Origin: Akkermansiaceae bacterium
GTDB lineage: Bacteria > Verrucomicrobiota > Verrucomicrobiia > Verrucomicrobiales > Akkermansiaceae
Direction: 5' to 3'
Assembly (NCBI GenBank): GCA_029253285.1
Contig: JAQWZU010000195.1
Span: 1-32,137 of the forward strand
DNA length: 32,137 bases
A model generated the notes under the pieces. That model was not told the DNA's origin. It saw nothing but the letters and a program-made list of their open reading frames with translations, and did not search any database. A program made the translations under genes and the position numbers. Positions 9,155 through 19,277 of the stretch are shown piece by piece. Positions within the stretch are counted from its first letter, which is position 1. Every line of letters starts with the position of its first letter.

Positions 9155-9675
9155 AACTCCGATTCCGTAACAGGTTCTTCCGCAACAACAGGGGTGACTT
9201 TCTCCAATTCGTCCCGCAAGCGGCCAGCTTCTTCGTAATTTTCAGCGTCAATCGCCTTCGAGAGACGGCTTTTAAGGTCGTTGAGTTTGGCATCGCGGGC
9301 CTGAGTCGCGACCAAGCCCGCCGGAATGTACCCGACATGGGCGCCTCCTTTGTGGAGGGTGGGAATCCTCTCGCTGATCTCTCTCGCGAGGGCATCGTAG
9401 CACTCCGGACACCCAAGACGTCCGACTTTCTGATAATTGCCGATTCCAAATCCACAAACGGAACATTCGGTGGATGAACCAAGAACCACCTCGGTCTCAG
9501 GAACCGACAGGGTATGATCGAGCACCTGCTCGGCCATTAACAAGCCATCGGGATTCGTGATTCCTTTTTCCTGAGCACAGGTCTCACAGAGGACAAACTT
9601 CTTCAGCTTGCCATCCGCGATCTGGGTATAAAAGACCGTCGCTTTTTCTTCACACAAGTCGCACTTCATCGACAC
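9151..9675 (-). CDS. mcsA: McsA zinc-binding activator of the McsB arginine kinase (UvrB/UvrC motif protein)
   Basis: A 174-residue protein with four Cys-x2-Cys pairs in two zinc modules: CDLC and CETC near the start (about 5-36), CSVC and CPEC in the middle (about 70-98). A UVR motif (about 130-165, core NYEEAGRLRDELEKV) completes the McsA architecture. In Firmicutes McsA activates McsB and takes part in stress signalling. The longest form starts at GTG 9675, about 11 bases after GAGAGG on the coding strand; an ATG at 9669 giving MKCDLC is equally plausible. It is the first gene of mcsA-mcsB-clpC. No CtsR-like repressor gene precedes it, unlike the Bacillus operon; instead an exbD remnant lies upstream. 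Confidence 0.9.
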   Translation of the reverse strand: MSMKCDLCEEKATVFYTQIADGKLKKFVLCETCAQEKGITNPDGLLMAEQVLDHTLSVPETEVVLGSSTECSVCGFGIGNYQKVGRLGCPECYDALAREISERIPTLHKGGAHVGYIPAGLVATQARDAKLNDLKSRLSKAIDAENYEEAGRLRDELEKVTPVVAEEPVTESEL

Positions 9676-9704
9676 GCTTAAGATAACCTCTCCAGTCGCG
9701 ATGG

Positions 9705-10163
9705 CTACTGAAAAGTCTCGGCAGAATCAACAATCCCCACTGAATTGATCTTCATCTCAGCGAGACAATTCAGAATATCGATAAAACGTTGATATTCGCT
9801 GCCTTCGTCACTCCAAACATACACAGTTGGCCCCCAAAAAAAGATCTCTGACCAGATCCAATCGGGCTTTAAGAGTCGGCGAATCCGACCCGCTGCCACT
9901 CAACTCCACGATTTCTTCATTCTTTCCTAATTTCAGGGTGATTTCACCTTCCTTCTCCAAATTGATTCGGGGGACCTCCATCCGGGGGACTTTCCCGCGC
10001 TCACACCCCTGCTGAATAGTGAGACCTTGCTCCGTCCTTACGGTGGACCTTGCAACGAGGAAAAAATGAGGAGTGAAAAACTGACGTCCACCAATGATGA
10101 GATGTCTAATTTCGAGTCATCGGTTTTGAATTTTCTTTGAGATGGGGAGTGTTTTCTTTTCAT
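9705..10163 (-). pseudogene. exbD: ExbD/TolR-family gene with two opposite frameshifts
   Basis: Three overlapping reading frames join into one ExbD/TolR protein. Frame 1 starts at ATG 10163 and gives a basic N-terminus, then KLDISSLVDVSFSLLIF, the typical ExbD transmembrane start with its conserved Asp; it stops soon after. A -1 shift at the six-A run 10061-10066 (plus strand) restores FLVARSTVRTEQGLTIQ and a periplasmic segment (PRINLEKEGEITLKLG). A +1 shift at the A7/C5 run 9831-9842 leads into VYVWSDEGSEYQRFIDIL and the ending MKINSVGIVDS, a normal ExbD C-terminus. The corrected product would have 152 residues, the family's usual size. No exbB/tolQ neighbour is seen. Either this is a decaying gene, or both runs carry sequencing errors and the gene is intact. 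Confidence 0.8.
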
Positions 10164-10245
10164 GACTACTCAGGAAACAAATGAAGCCCCAATCTCCTTG
10201 GATCATTTCTTGCCCAATGATGAAGAGGCCCTAATCTTTTGCCAC

Positions 10246-11034
10246 ATGAACAATGCTCAATTTCTGACAGACATGTTTGGCCTCGAAGGCAAGACCGCCG
10301 TTGTCATCGGTGGAACCGGAGAACTTTGCTCCTACATGGCGCTGGGACTTGCAAAGGCCGGAGCCGAAGTCGTCCTCGTAGGCCGCAACGAAGAAAAGGC
10401 CAACCAACGGCTCAAAGTCATTCGCGAAGCAGGTGGCAAGGGCTATTTCGCCGCAGCTGATGCAGGAAACCGACAATCTCTCAATGAACTCCTCGACTCT
10501 GTCGTCGAGCAATCCGGCAAGATCGACATCCTTATCAATGGCGCGGGAATCAACTCCCCCACTCCGTTTGTCGAAATTACCGACGAAGAAGCGCTCAACA
10601 TTTTTGACATTAACCTCGTCGGCGTCATGCGTGCCTGTCAGGTCTTTGGAAATTACTTCCTGAGCCGCGATGTCCAGGCCTCGATCATCAACCTTGGATC
10701 AATTTCCGGACTGAACCCGCTTTCCCGCGTCTTCACCTATTCAGCATCAAAGGCCGCCGTTCACAATCTCACCCGCAACCTCGCCCGTGAATGGGCCGAT
10801 CGTGACATCCGGGTCAATACCCTCGTTCCCGGATTCTTCCCGGCTGAACAAAACCGGTCCGTTCTCGATGAATCACGAGTTGCGGAGATTCTCCGTCACA
10901 CCCCGGCTTCACGATTTGGTAATCCCGACGAATTGATCGGAGCCACCCTCCTCCTCGCCTCAAACGCAGCAGGCGGATTCATCACCGGCACCGAAGTGGT
11001 CGTCGATGGCGGATTCAACTCGATGACGATCTAG
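10246..11034 (+). CDS. Short-chain dehydrogenase/reductase (SDR), sugar-acid or gluconate dehydrogenase-like
   Basis: A classical SDR with a Rossmann fold. The cofactor loop near the start is [10 protein letters not shown], the NNAG-equivalent motif is NGAGINSP, the catalytic Ser is in NLGSISG, and the Tyr/Lys pair is YSASK. It ends in the usual [11 protein letters not shown]. The substrate cannot be read from sequence; the overall pattern resembles gluconate 5-dehydrogenase and mannonate/fructuronate-type SDRs, so sugar or sugar-acid oxidation is likely. I chose ATG 10246 because family members begin shortly before [13 protein letters not shown]. An in-frame ATG at 10162 would add 28 residues, has GGGGAG about 13 bases ahead, and would overlap the opposing exbD start codon. 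The stop shares the palindrome CTAG (11031-11034) with the stop of the ftsB-like gene on the other strand. Confidence 0.85.
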   Translation: MNNAQFLTDMFGLEGKTAVVIGGTGELCSYMALGLAKAGAEVVLVGRNEEKANQRLKVIREAGGKGYFAAADAGNRQSLNELLDSVVEQSGKIDILINGAGINSPTPFVEITDEEALNIFDINLVGVMRACQVFGNYFLSRDVQASIINLGSISGLNPLSRVFTYSASKAAVHNLTRNLAREWADRDIRVNTLVPGFFPAEQNRSVLDESRVAEILRHTPASRFGNPDELIGATLLLASNAAGGFITGTEVVVDGGFNSMTI

Positions 11035-11387
11035 CGCTCGAGTTGAAAAATTGTTTCCCCTTCGCGGTAATAGCGAAGGCGGTCGCGGGCCCGGTCTTCG
11101 AGATAACGGCGGTTATTCTGAAGTGCATCAGATTCGGCACGGAACTGCTTTTTCTTCTCAAGCAACTCCTGCTCCTGCGCTTCAGCATCCGCAAGCTCGT
11201 TCTCGATATCCTGCAACTTCTGATATTGCGGAATTGCCGGGATAATAAAGGAAAGAGAAACCACGAGAACAAAGACACCAAAGACAATCCAGGTCGGCTT
11301 GCCAATCAATCCACGCTTGGGCACATCCCGCGCGAACTCAGGATCACGCCGGGATTTGGAATAATATTTGCGATACCTGTGCGCCAT
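11031..11387 (-). CDS. FtsB/DivIC-like septum formation initiator protein
   Basis: A 118-residue bitopic membrane protein: basic cytoplasmic N-terminus (about 1-30), one membrane helix (about 31-52), a Glu/Lys/Gln-rich coiled coil (about 54-95) and a short end containing [12 protein letters not shown], the characteristic 'A..LRyv.pGE' ending of FtsB/DivIC. Such proteins form the FtsQ-FtsB-FtsL (DivIB-DivIC-FtsL) complex that activates septal wall synthesis. It lies downstream of enolase on the same strand, but a terminator lies between them, so it may have its own promoter or depend on readthrough. Its stop codon overlaps that of the convergent SDR gene. Confidence 0.82.
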   Translation of the reverse strand: MAHRYRKYYSKSRRDPEFARDVPKRGLIGKPTWIVFGVFVLVVSLSFIIPAIPQYQKLQDIENELADAEAQEQELLEKKKQFRAESDALQNNRRYLEDRARDRLRYYREGETIFQLER

Positions 11388-11455
11388 CTCGGAACCTCTT
11401 TATCACAAAAAGTCGATAATTAGGAAGACTAAAATAAAATTCCCAAACAGAACCG

Positions 11456-11490
11456 AAAAAGCCACAAGGGGAAATTCCCTCGTGGCTTTG
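11456..11490 (-). terminator. Rho-independent terminator after enolase
   Basis: GCCACAAGGG (11461-11470) pairs with CCCTCGTGGC (11477-11486) with one mismatch and a six-base loop. On the minus strand the hairpin is followed by a run of five U (the A-run 11456-11460). It begins about 25 bases beyond the enolase stop. Confidence 0.85.
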
Positions 11491-11510
11491 AAATTAATCG
11501 CGAAGTCAGA

Positions 11511-14673
<3,163 letters not shown>

Positions 14674-14752
14674 GGCGCGAGCGTGCCTTTCTCACACCTG
14701 AAAAGCAAGAACTGATCGAAAACCTTTTAGGTTAGTCAAATTCACCCTCCCG

Positions 14753-15451
14753 TCAATTTGTTTCCTTCGGCTTTGGATCTCGTGCAATATACCTCACCCG
14801 ACTCTTCCTCTCTCCTGACCCAGACGATGACTTTTGGACCAAGGTCATCTGCAAAACCATAAAAGGCTCCATCCATCGAGGCTCCAATGAATTGGACAGG
14901 TTGACAGGAGTTAACTCTTTGTCAAAAAGCGCTTTATCATCTTTTATTACCTTCAACCACCATCCATGAGGTCGTTTTTCCAGGGTGAAATGCTCTCCAT
15001 TGACCGTCATTTCGGTCGTCTCCACCGAACTCTCAAGTCTGCGGGAACCTTGCTCAGGAATATCCCGCGATCCCCTGCTCGAAACGACATAGCTCTTGGA
15101 TTTGGGCCATTCGGAGAGAACCAATGATAAGTTTTTCGGCTGATTATTCCTAAAAAATTCCACCTTCACCCTGTCTCCTGGCTTTTTCCCCCGTAATAGA
15201 ACAACTAATTGTCCCCGACTGACCAGAATCTGACCGTCAAATTTCCACCACAAATCACCCTTCAGTCCACCAGATTTTTCTAGTGGTCCATTCCGGGCAA
15301 CATGTCGAACACTCAGGCCCACCCCGTTAGCCACTCCCGCTGCCACTGATTCTTCGCCTTTAGGACAATGCAAAGATACACCAATCCATGGGAGCCTCCC
15401 CGCGAATAGCAAAGAACTCGAAAGAAAAAACAGACAAACGAAGGACTTCAT
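14753..15451 (-). CDS. Secreted PDZ-domain protein
   Basis: A 232-residue protein with a signal peptide (about 1-17, SSSLLFAG at the cleavage side). A PDZ-like domain follows (about 20-105), recognisable from IGVSLHC..., the 'NGPLEKSGGLKGDLWWKFDGQ' type segment and RGKKPGDRVKVEFFRN. The rest (about 130-232) is beta-rich and unassigned. PDZ domains bind exposed C-termini or unfolded segments, but no protease domain is present. It lies 16 bases after the anti-sigma gene and is probably the third gene of the sigma operon, which suggests a role in sensing or responding to envelope conditions; that is inference from position. Confidence 0.72.
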   Translation of the reverse strand: MKSFVCLFFLSSSLLFAGRLPWIGVSLHCPKGEESVAAGVANGVGLSVRHVARNGPLEKSGGLKGDLWWKFDGQILVSRGQLVVLLRGKKPGDRVKVEFFRNNQPKNLSLVLSEWPKSKSYVVSSRGSRDIPEQGSRRLESSVETTEMTVNGEHFTLEKRPHGWWLKVIKDDKALFDKELTPVNLSNSLEPRWMEPFMVLQMTLVQKSSSGSGERKSRVRYIARDPKPKETN

Positions 15452-15467
15452 TGATTACACAAGTTCT

Positions 15468-15956
15468 CTAAAACTGGCTTTTAGGCACCTCAATCTCGTA
15501 GCGATCTTTCTTTGACCAAGTAATCACGCTGTTGGTTCCCACTGGACGAATTGTCTCTTTCTCCACTTTCACCTCATTCCAAACTTCGCGGACCTCTCCC
15601 GCGTCATCAACATAGACGGAGGCGAGGCCTTCGGACACGGTCTTTGTGGGATGCTCAATAATATCGAATCCCGCCACATAGCTCGCAGACACCGGATCTT
15701 CTCCAACAAGATCCCGAGGATTGGAAACCCCTTTCCCCAGCCACCATCCGGACCCCAAACCTATTCCCAAAGCAACTGCCGCCGCCGCGGCGCTGGCCTT
15801 CCAGGTCAGTCCGGATCGATACGGTGTCAGATCATCCACTTCACCAGCTGCCAATTTGTCAATGAGCGCCGAACACGAAGCTTCACCTTCATCGGTAAGC
15901 CCACGCGGAAGCAATGATTCCAACTGCGATTCTAGTTCTTTTAGAGAATTATCCAT
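15468..15956 (-). CDS. Single-pass membrane protein, probable anti-sigma factor
   Basis: From ATG 15956 the protein has 162 residues: an acidic cytoplasmic N-terminus (DNSLKELESQLESLLPRGLT...), one Ala/Gly-rich membrane helix (about 53-73) and a small extracytoplasmic domain. This start overlaps the ECF sigma factor's end by eight bases (15949-15956), a coupling typical of sigma/anti-sigma pairs. A longer in-frame start at 16007 would lie further inside the sigma gene and adds a low-quality segment, so I rejected it. No ZAS zinc motif is visible. The anti-sigma call rests on topology, size and gene order, not on a recognised domain. Confidence 0.68.
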   Translation of the reverse strand: MDNSLKELESQLESLLPRGLTDEGEASCSALIDKLAAGEVDDLTPYRSGLTWKASAAAAAVALGIGLGSGWWLGKGVSNPRDLVGEDPVSASYVAGFDIIEHPTKTVSEGLASVYVDDAGEVREVWNEVKVEKETIRPVGTNSVITWSKKDRYEIEVPKSQF

Positions 15957-16482
15957 GTCTGGAGTTTTTGAGATGTTTGAGTTTTTTCTGCAACTGCTCA
16001 AGAGCATAACGATATCGTGACGCTGCCGTGTTGTTTGATAAATTTAGGATCTTGGCGATTTCGGCAAAAGTGAGACCACCCCAGATTTTCAGAGTCAGAA
16101 CCTCCCGCAATTTCTCCGGAAGCGACTGCACCTCTCTTCGAAGGATCTCCGCCTCCTCCTGATCCTCGGCGGCAGGATCCAACCAATGATCATCATCCTG
16201 TTGAAACTGAATGATCTTATGGTCCCGCTTTTCGCGGCGCCCTTTTCCGCGACCATGGTCCAAGCCTAGATATCTCAAAACTGAAAAAGCCAAAGGAAGA
16301 TCTGGCGGTCTAAACTCCCTCTCCTCCTGATAATGCCAAAGTTTAATCAAGGCATCCTGCAAAACATCCTCTGCCTCCTCGGCACTTTGGCACCGCTGTC
16401 GGGCATAGGCCAACAGTCTGGGAGCATTCTCGCTCAACCACGACTTCCATTGCTTATTCAAATTCTGACCTTTAAGCGCCAT
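15949..16482 (-). CDS. ECF-family RNA polymerase sigma-70 factor
   Basis: A 177-residue protein with sigma region 2 (about 20-90, core AEEAEDVLQDALIKLW) and sigma region 4 (about 118-170, SLPEKLREVLTLKIWGG then the helix-turn-helix LTFAEIAKILNLSNNTAASR). Regions 1 and 3 are absent, as expected for extracytoplasmic-function sigma factors. It is followed by an overlapping membrane gene and a secreted PDZ protein, suggesting a response to an envelope signal. It starts about 70 bases downstream of the tRNA-Val gene on the same strand. Confidence 0.9.
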   Translation of the reverse strand: MALKGQNLNKQWKSWLSENAPRLLAYARQRCQSAEEAEDVLQDALIKLWHYQEEREFRPPDLPLAFSVLRYLGLDHGRGKGRREKRDHKIIQFQQDDDHWLDPAAEDQEEAEILRREVQSLPEKLREVLTLKIWGGLTFAEIAKILNLSNNTAASRYRYALEQLQKKLKHLKNSRHG

Positions 16483-16553
16483 TCTTCACACATGAGAATG
16501 CCTGAAACCAAACGATTTGTCTCCAAAAAGATGAAAAGCTTTAGGGCCGCGGA

Positions 16554-16628
16554 TGGTGCTCGATACTGGATTTGAACCAGTGACATCTTGCGTGTGAAGC
16601 AAGCGCTCTACCACTGAGCTAACCGAGC
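16554..16628 (-). tRNA. tRNA-Val (anticodon CAC)
   Basis: Cloverleaf read on the minus strand from 16628: acceptor GCTCGGT pairs with ATCGAGC, D arm AGCTCAGTGGTAGAGC, anticodon stem CTTGC/GCAAG with loop TTCACAC (anticodon CAC), T arm ACTGGTTCAAATCCAGT, discriminator A. The CCA end is encoded (16554-16556). Confidence 0.95.
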
Positions 16629-16646
16629 ATGATCCGGGGAAACCCG

Positions 16647-16668
16647 AAAGGCCCCGTTTGGGGCCTTT
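16647..16668 (-). terminator. Hairpin between the two tRNA genes, probable terminator of tRNA-Leu
   Basis: A perfect nine-base stem AAAGGCCCC/GGGGCCTTT with a GTTT loop. On the minus strand it lies about 20 bases after the tRNA-Leu CCA end and its stem ends in UUU. It could also act as a processing signal between the two tRNAs. Confidence 0.6.
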
Positions 16669-16686
16669 GTAAGACTGTCAATCAGA

Positions 16687-16774
16687 TGGTGCGCGAGGGG
16701 GGAGTCGAACCCCCACGTCCAAAAAGGACACCAGATCCTTAGTCTGGCGCGTCTACCAATTCCGCCACCCGCGC
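16687..16774 (-). tRNA. tRNA-Leu with anticodon AAG
   Basis: Class II tRNA read on the minus strand from 16774: acceptor GCGCGGG pairs with CTCGCGC (one G-U), D arm with GGAATTGGTAGAC, anticodon stem CCAGA/TCTGG with loop CTAAGGA, so positions 34-36 are AAG. A long variable arm (GTCC-TTTTT-GGAC) identifies it as a Leu-type tRNA. T arm GGGGGTTCGACTCCCCC, discriminator A, CCA encoded (16687-16689). An unmodified A at position 34 is unusual in bacterial tRNA-Leu. Confidence 0.92.
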
Positions 16775-16853
16775 TTTCAATCTGTTAACGGCGCAGCTCT
16801 TAAGCCCGGCTTTGCCTGCATGCAAGAAATTCTTGGAAGATTTCTAAAAAAAA

Positions 16854-17771
16854 TTATGGACGGGGAGTGATTACTGTTTTGGTGTAACGGTATCCATTTT
16901 GTTCGATGAATTTGGCCTTAGCCTCCGCATTCGCAAAAGGACTATTCTTAAGAATTCGCAGACCCGGGTCCGAGATGACGGTAATACTCAAATCCACTGC
17001 GACCACCGAACCATTTTTGTAGGGAACACTATCCCTTCCATTAGCTTTAATTCTGGTTCCGTTAATAATGAACTCCCGAACGGCGTTCTGTCCTTTGGCC
17101 GTTGCCATAATAGGAATACGCACTGTTTTCTTGTCATTATCCCCATCGATATACTCCACGACGAAAGTCACCGTCAGTTCATAGATATTTTCGCAAATAA
17201 AATCAACGGGCTCGTTTCCGGTCGATTTCGAACGAAATGCAACCTCAAGATTCTCCTCCCCGAGAAGCCCTCGAAACGTCTCATCAGGATTAAGCAGGGC
17301 CCGATACATGACGAAGGTAGAGGTCTTCTCATCATCCCCTCCGAAAATTGGATCGGTGTATGCCAACTGATAGGATACCGCACAAACGTCTCCGCCTTTA
17401 TCGACGGATTCCTTACCAACCTCACCATTATATCGATCAGCAGCAGCGGTGAAAAAAATCAAGCGGCCGGCATTTGGACTCGGCTGATCCTCCGGACCGA
17501 CGTCGGTCTCCTTAGAGTCAGCATGCAGCCACTCGAATTCATTATTACGACGAAGAATCATCGATTCGAGATCACTTCCAAGGGCATCGAGCATAATTTT
17601 TGCCTGACTCGCTGCCCTGATTTCTGTCCGGGCCCCTCTCCAGGCGTCGATTGCAGTGCCGGTAATGGTGATGGTCAAAGTAACCAAAACAATCGTGATC
17701 GTCATGGCGACTAAAAGTTCGGCCAAGGTGAAACCCTTTCGTCGAGTCGAATGGCGGGTGGAAATGATCAT
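16854..17771 (-). CDS. Prepilin-like protein, largest of a three-gene set (GspJ / Verru_Chthon cassette C-like)
   Basis: A 305-residue protein with a short basic leader and a type IV prepilin cleavage site, KG|FTLAELLVAM (about 12-22), followed by a hydrophobic helix up to about residue 45. The rest is a globular extracytoplasmic domain with no motif I recognise. In size and sequence style it resembles minor pseudopilin GspJ and, as I remember it, the 'Verru_Chthon cassette protein C' family of Verrucomicrobia. It is the last of three such genes on this strand (gap of 22 bases from the middle one), with a tRNA-Leu gene downstream. No secretin, ATPase or prepilin peptidase is in the window. 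Confidence 0.78.
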   Translation of the reverse strand: MIISTRHSTRRKGFTLAELLVAMTITIVLVTLTITITGTAIDAWRGARTEIRAASQAKIMLDALGSDLESMILRRNNEFEWLHADSKETDVGPEDQPSPNAGRLIFFTAAADRYNGEVGKESVDKGGDVCAVSYQLAYTDPIFGGDDEKTSTFVMYRALLNPDETFRGLLGEENLEVAFRSKSTGNEPVDFICENIYELTVTFVVEYIDGDNDKKTVRIPIMATAKGQNAVREFIINGTRIKANGRDSVPYKNGSVVAVDLSITVISDPGLRILKNSPFANAEAKAKFIEQNGYRYTKTVITPRP

Positions 17772-17793
17772 AATAATGGGGAATTAAAGAAAA

Positions 17794-18516
17794 CTAGCGA
17801 CGAACTGTGAGATTCCGCGTGAACACCGGTTTGGTGAACTTCTCCGGATTGAACGCATTGGTGAGGAAATCGTAGGAAACCGTGGGAAGGGTGAAAAACT
17901 GAGCTTCATAGGCAATGACAGCCTCGGGATATTCATCCGGAGTGGCTGCAAAATCTTCACCTGGATCATAGGGATCGGTAATGACACCAATCTCTTCGGC
18001 CACCCGTAATCCCTCTCCCTCAAAGATTAACTGGGTCATTTTCACAAAGAAGACTCTTCCATCGACAGCACCCAGATCATCTTCCAGAAGCGGATCATCA
18101 ACACGACGAACCATCGGCTGGATAACGTAATCCTCGCCAGCCAGCTGGATCTTTCCTCTATCGGTAGGCTCAAGCGTTCCATCAATGCGTATTTCCGCTG
18201 GATTACCCCGATACTTATAAATCAATACTGTGTTCCCTCTCTCATGAGATCTGGAAATCCAATTCATCGCCTTATAAAACGAGTTGCTGAGATAACGTTG
18301 TTCATCATCACCCTCCCTGATATTGGAAAGCTCCCTCTCAAGGGTCGTTTGGAGTCGACTGGCCTCATCGGCAGAAAGTGTTTTCCGAATTACCGTTGCA
18401 GCTGGTCCAAAAACCGCCAAAAACCCAGTAATCAAGACAACCAGAATCCCCAACGCAATGACAGATTCCGCAAGGGTAAATCCTTTCAGATGGGACTTTT
18501 TAAAATGCTTTTTCAT
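17794..18516 (-). CDS. Prepilin-like protein, middle gene of the set
   Basis: A 240-residue protein with a basic leader (KKHFKKSHLK) and prepilin cleavage motif KG|FTLAESVIALG, with the conserved Glu at +5 of the mature protein, then a membrane-spanning N-terminal helix. The remaining domain is unassigned and acidic. It resembles minor pseudopilins of type II secretion systems and possibly Verru_Chthon cassette protein B. Gaps to its neighbours are 22 and 20 bases, so the three genes are probably cotranscribed. Confidence 0.76.
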   Translation of the reverse strand: MKKHFKKSHLKGFTLAESVIALGILVVLITGFLAVFGPAATVIRKTLSADEASRLQTTLERELSNIREGDDEQRYLSNSFYKAMNWISRSHERGNTVLIYKYRGNPAEIRIDGTLEPTDRGKIQLAGEDYVIQPMVRRVDDPLLEDDLGAVDGRVFFVKMTQLIFEGEGLRVAEEIGVITDPYDPGEDFAATPDEYPEAVIAYEAQFFTLPTVSYDFLTNAFNPEKFTKPVFTRNLTVRR

Positions 18517-18536
18517 GATGGCAAATAGTTGTGAAA

Positions 18537-19211
18537 TTAGCCTTCGCTATCAATTTGGTCGATGTCTCTGATCATTGAGGTGCTTCCATTCCTCCAAATA
18601 ACAAACCCCCCGATATTTCTCGTTTTTCCTAAAATCGCTCTTTCCTCGTTGTTGGGACGAGCCCCGTTTTCAAACACGAAACTTGCACCGGGAGTGGTGC
18701 AAATCCCCTGGGAATTGAACTCGATATAGTAACAATCCGCAGAATCAGACAGATCGTTGGACAACTGGAATCTATCCTTGGACCACTCATCGCCGGTCGC
18801 GACTTCTTTCCTGCTACGCTCCGCACTAAAATATACTTGGTCGGGCAAAAACACCGGAACCCCGGACCGAGACCAAGTTTGACTTTCGACGCCTGTTTCA
18901 GGATCTATTTCGTGATAAACAACCATCATCAGCCGGCGATAACGACTCCGCTCAGTCGGATCGTTATCATTCAGCTCCGAATGAATGATTAGCCTCGCAG
19001 TAGTCCCCTTCCCTTTGGCAATACTACGGGCAGAACTCACAAGCCCCTCTGCCAAGGCAATCCCGGAGGTGATTCCCTGACCTTTACCGATTTTCGAAAT
19101 TCCAACCGACGCCAACGAGAGAAGAACGGCAATGATTGTCATCACGGCGAGCAGCTCGACAAGACTGAAGCCTTTCGAACCGATGCGGGTTCTGGATGTT
19201 GTCCTTAACAT
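18537..19211 (-). CDS. Prepilin-like protein, first gene of the set (Verru_Chthon cassette D / GspH-like)
   Basis: A 224-residue protein with prepilin cleavage motif KG|FSLVELLAVMTIIAVL (Glu at +5) and a hydrophobic helix. The early part of the mature domain (LAEGLVSSARSIAKGKGTTARLII) matches the GspH/FimT-like helix-strand pattern, 'A..L...lr.AR..A...g..v.l', and as I recall the Verru_Chthon cassette protein D family. It opens the three-gene set and starts 66 bases after the galE stop on the same strand. Confidence 0.78.
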   Translation of the reverse strand: MLRTTSRTRIGSKGFSLVELLAVMTIIAVLLSLASVGISKIGKGQGITSGIALAEGLVSSARSIAKGKGTTARLIIHSELNDNDPTERSRYRRLMMVVYHEIDPETGVESQTWSRSGVPVFLPDQVYFSAERSRKEVATGDEWSKDRFQLSNDLSDSADCYYIEFNSQGICTTPGASFVFENGARPNNEERAILGKTRNIGGFVIWRNGSTSMIRDIDQIDSEG

Positions 19212-19277
19212 TTGTTGGATAAGAGATCGGCCTTAAACAGAGAGAGAGCAAGCAAAAAATTGTAGTTACACTGTAAA

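Noticed and set aside
16775-16853. Short inverted repeats upstream of tRNA-Leu (around TGCATGCA and AAGCCCGGCTT)
   Set aside because: Stems are four to five bases without a U-run, too weak to call a terminator or operator.
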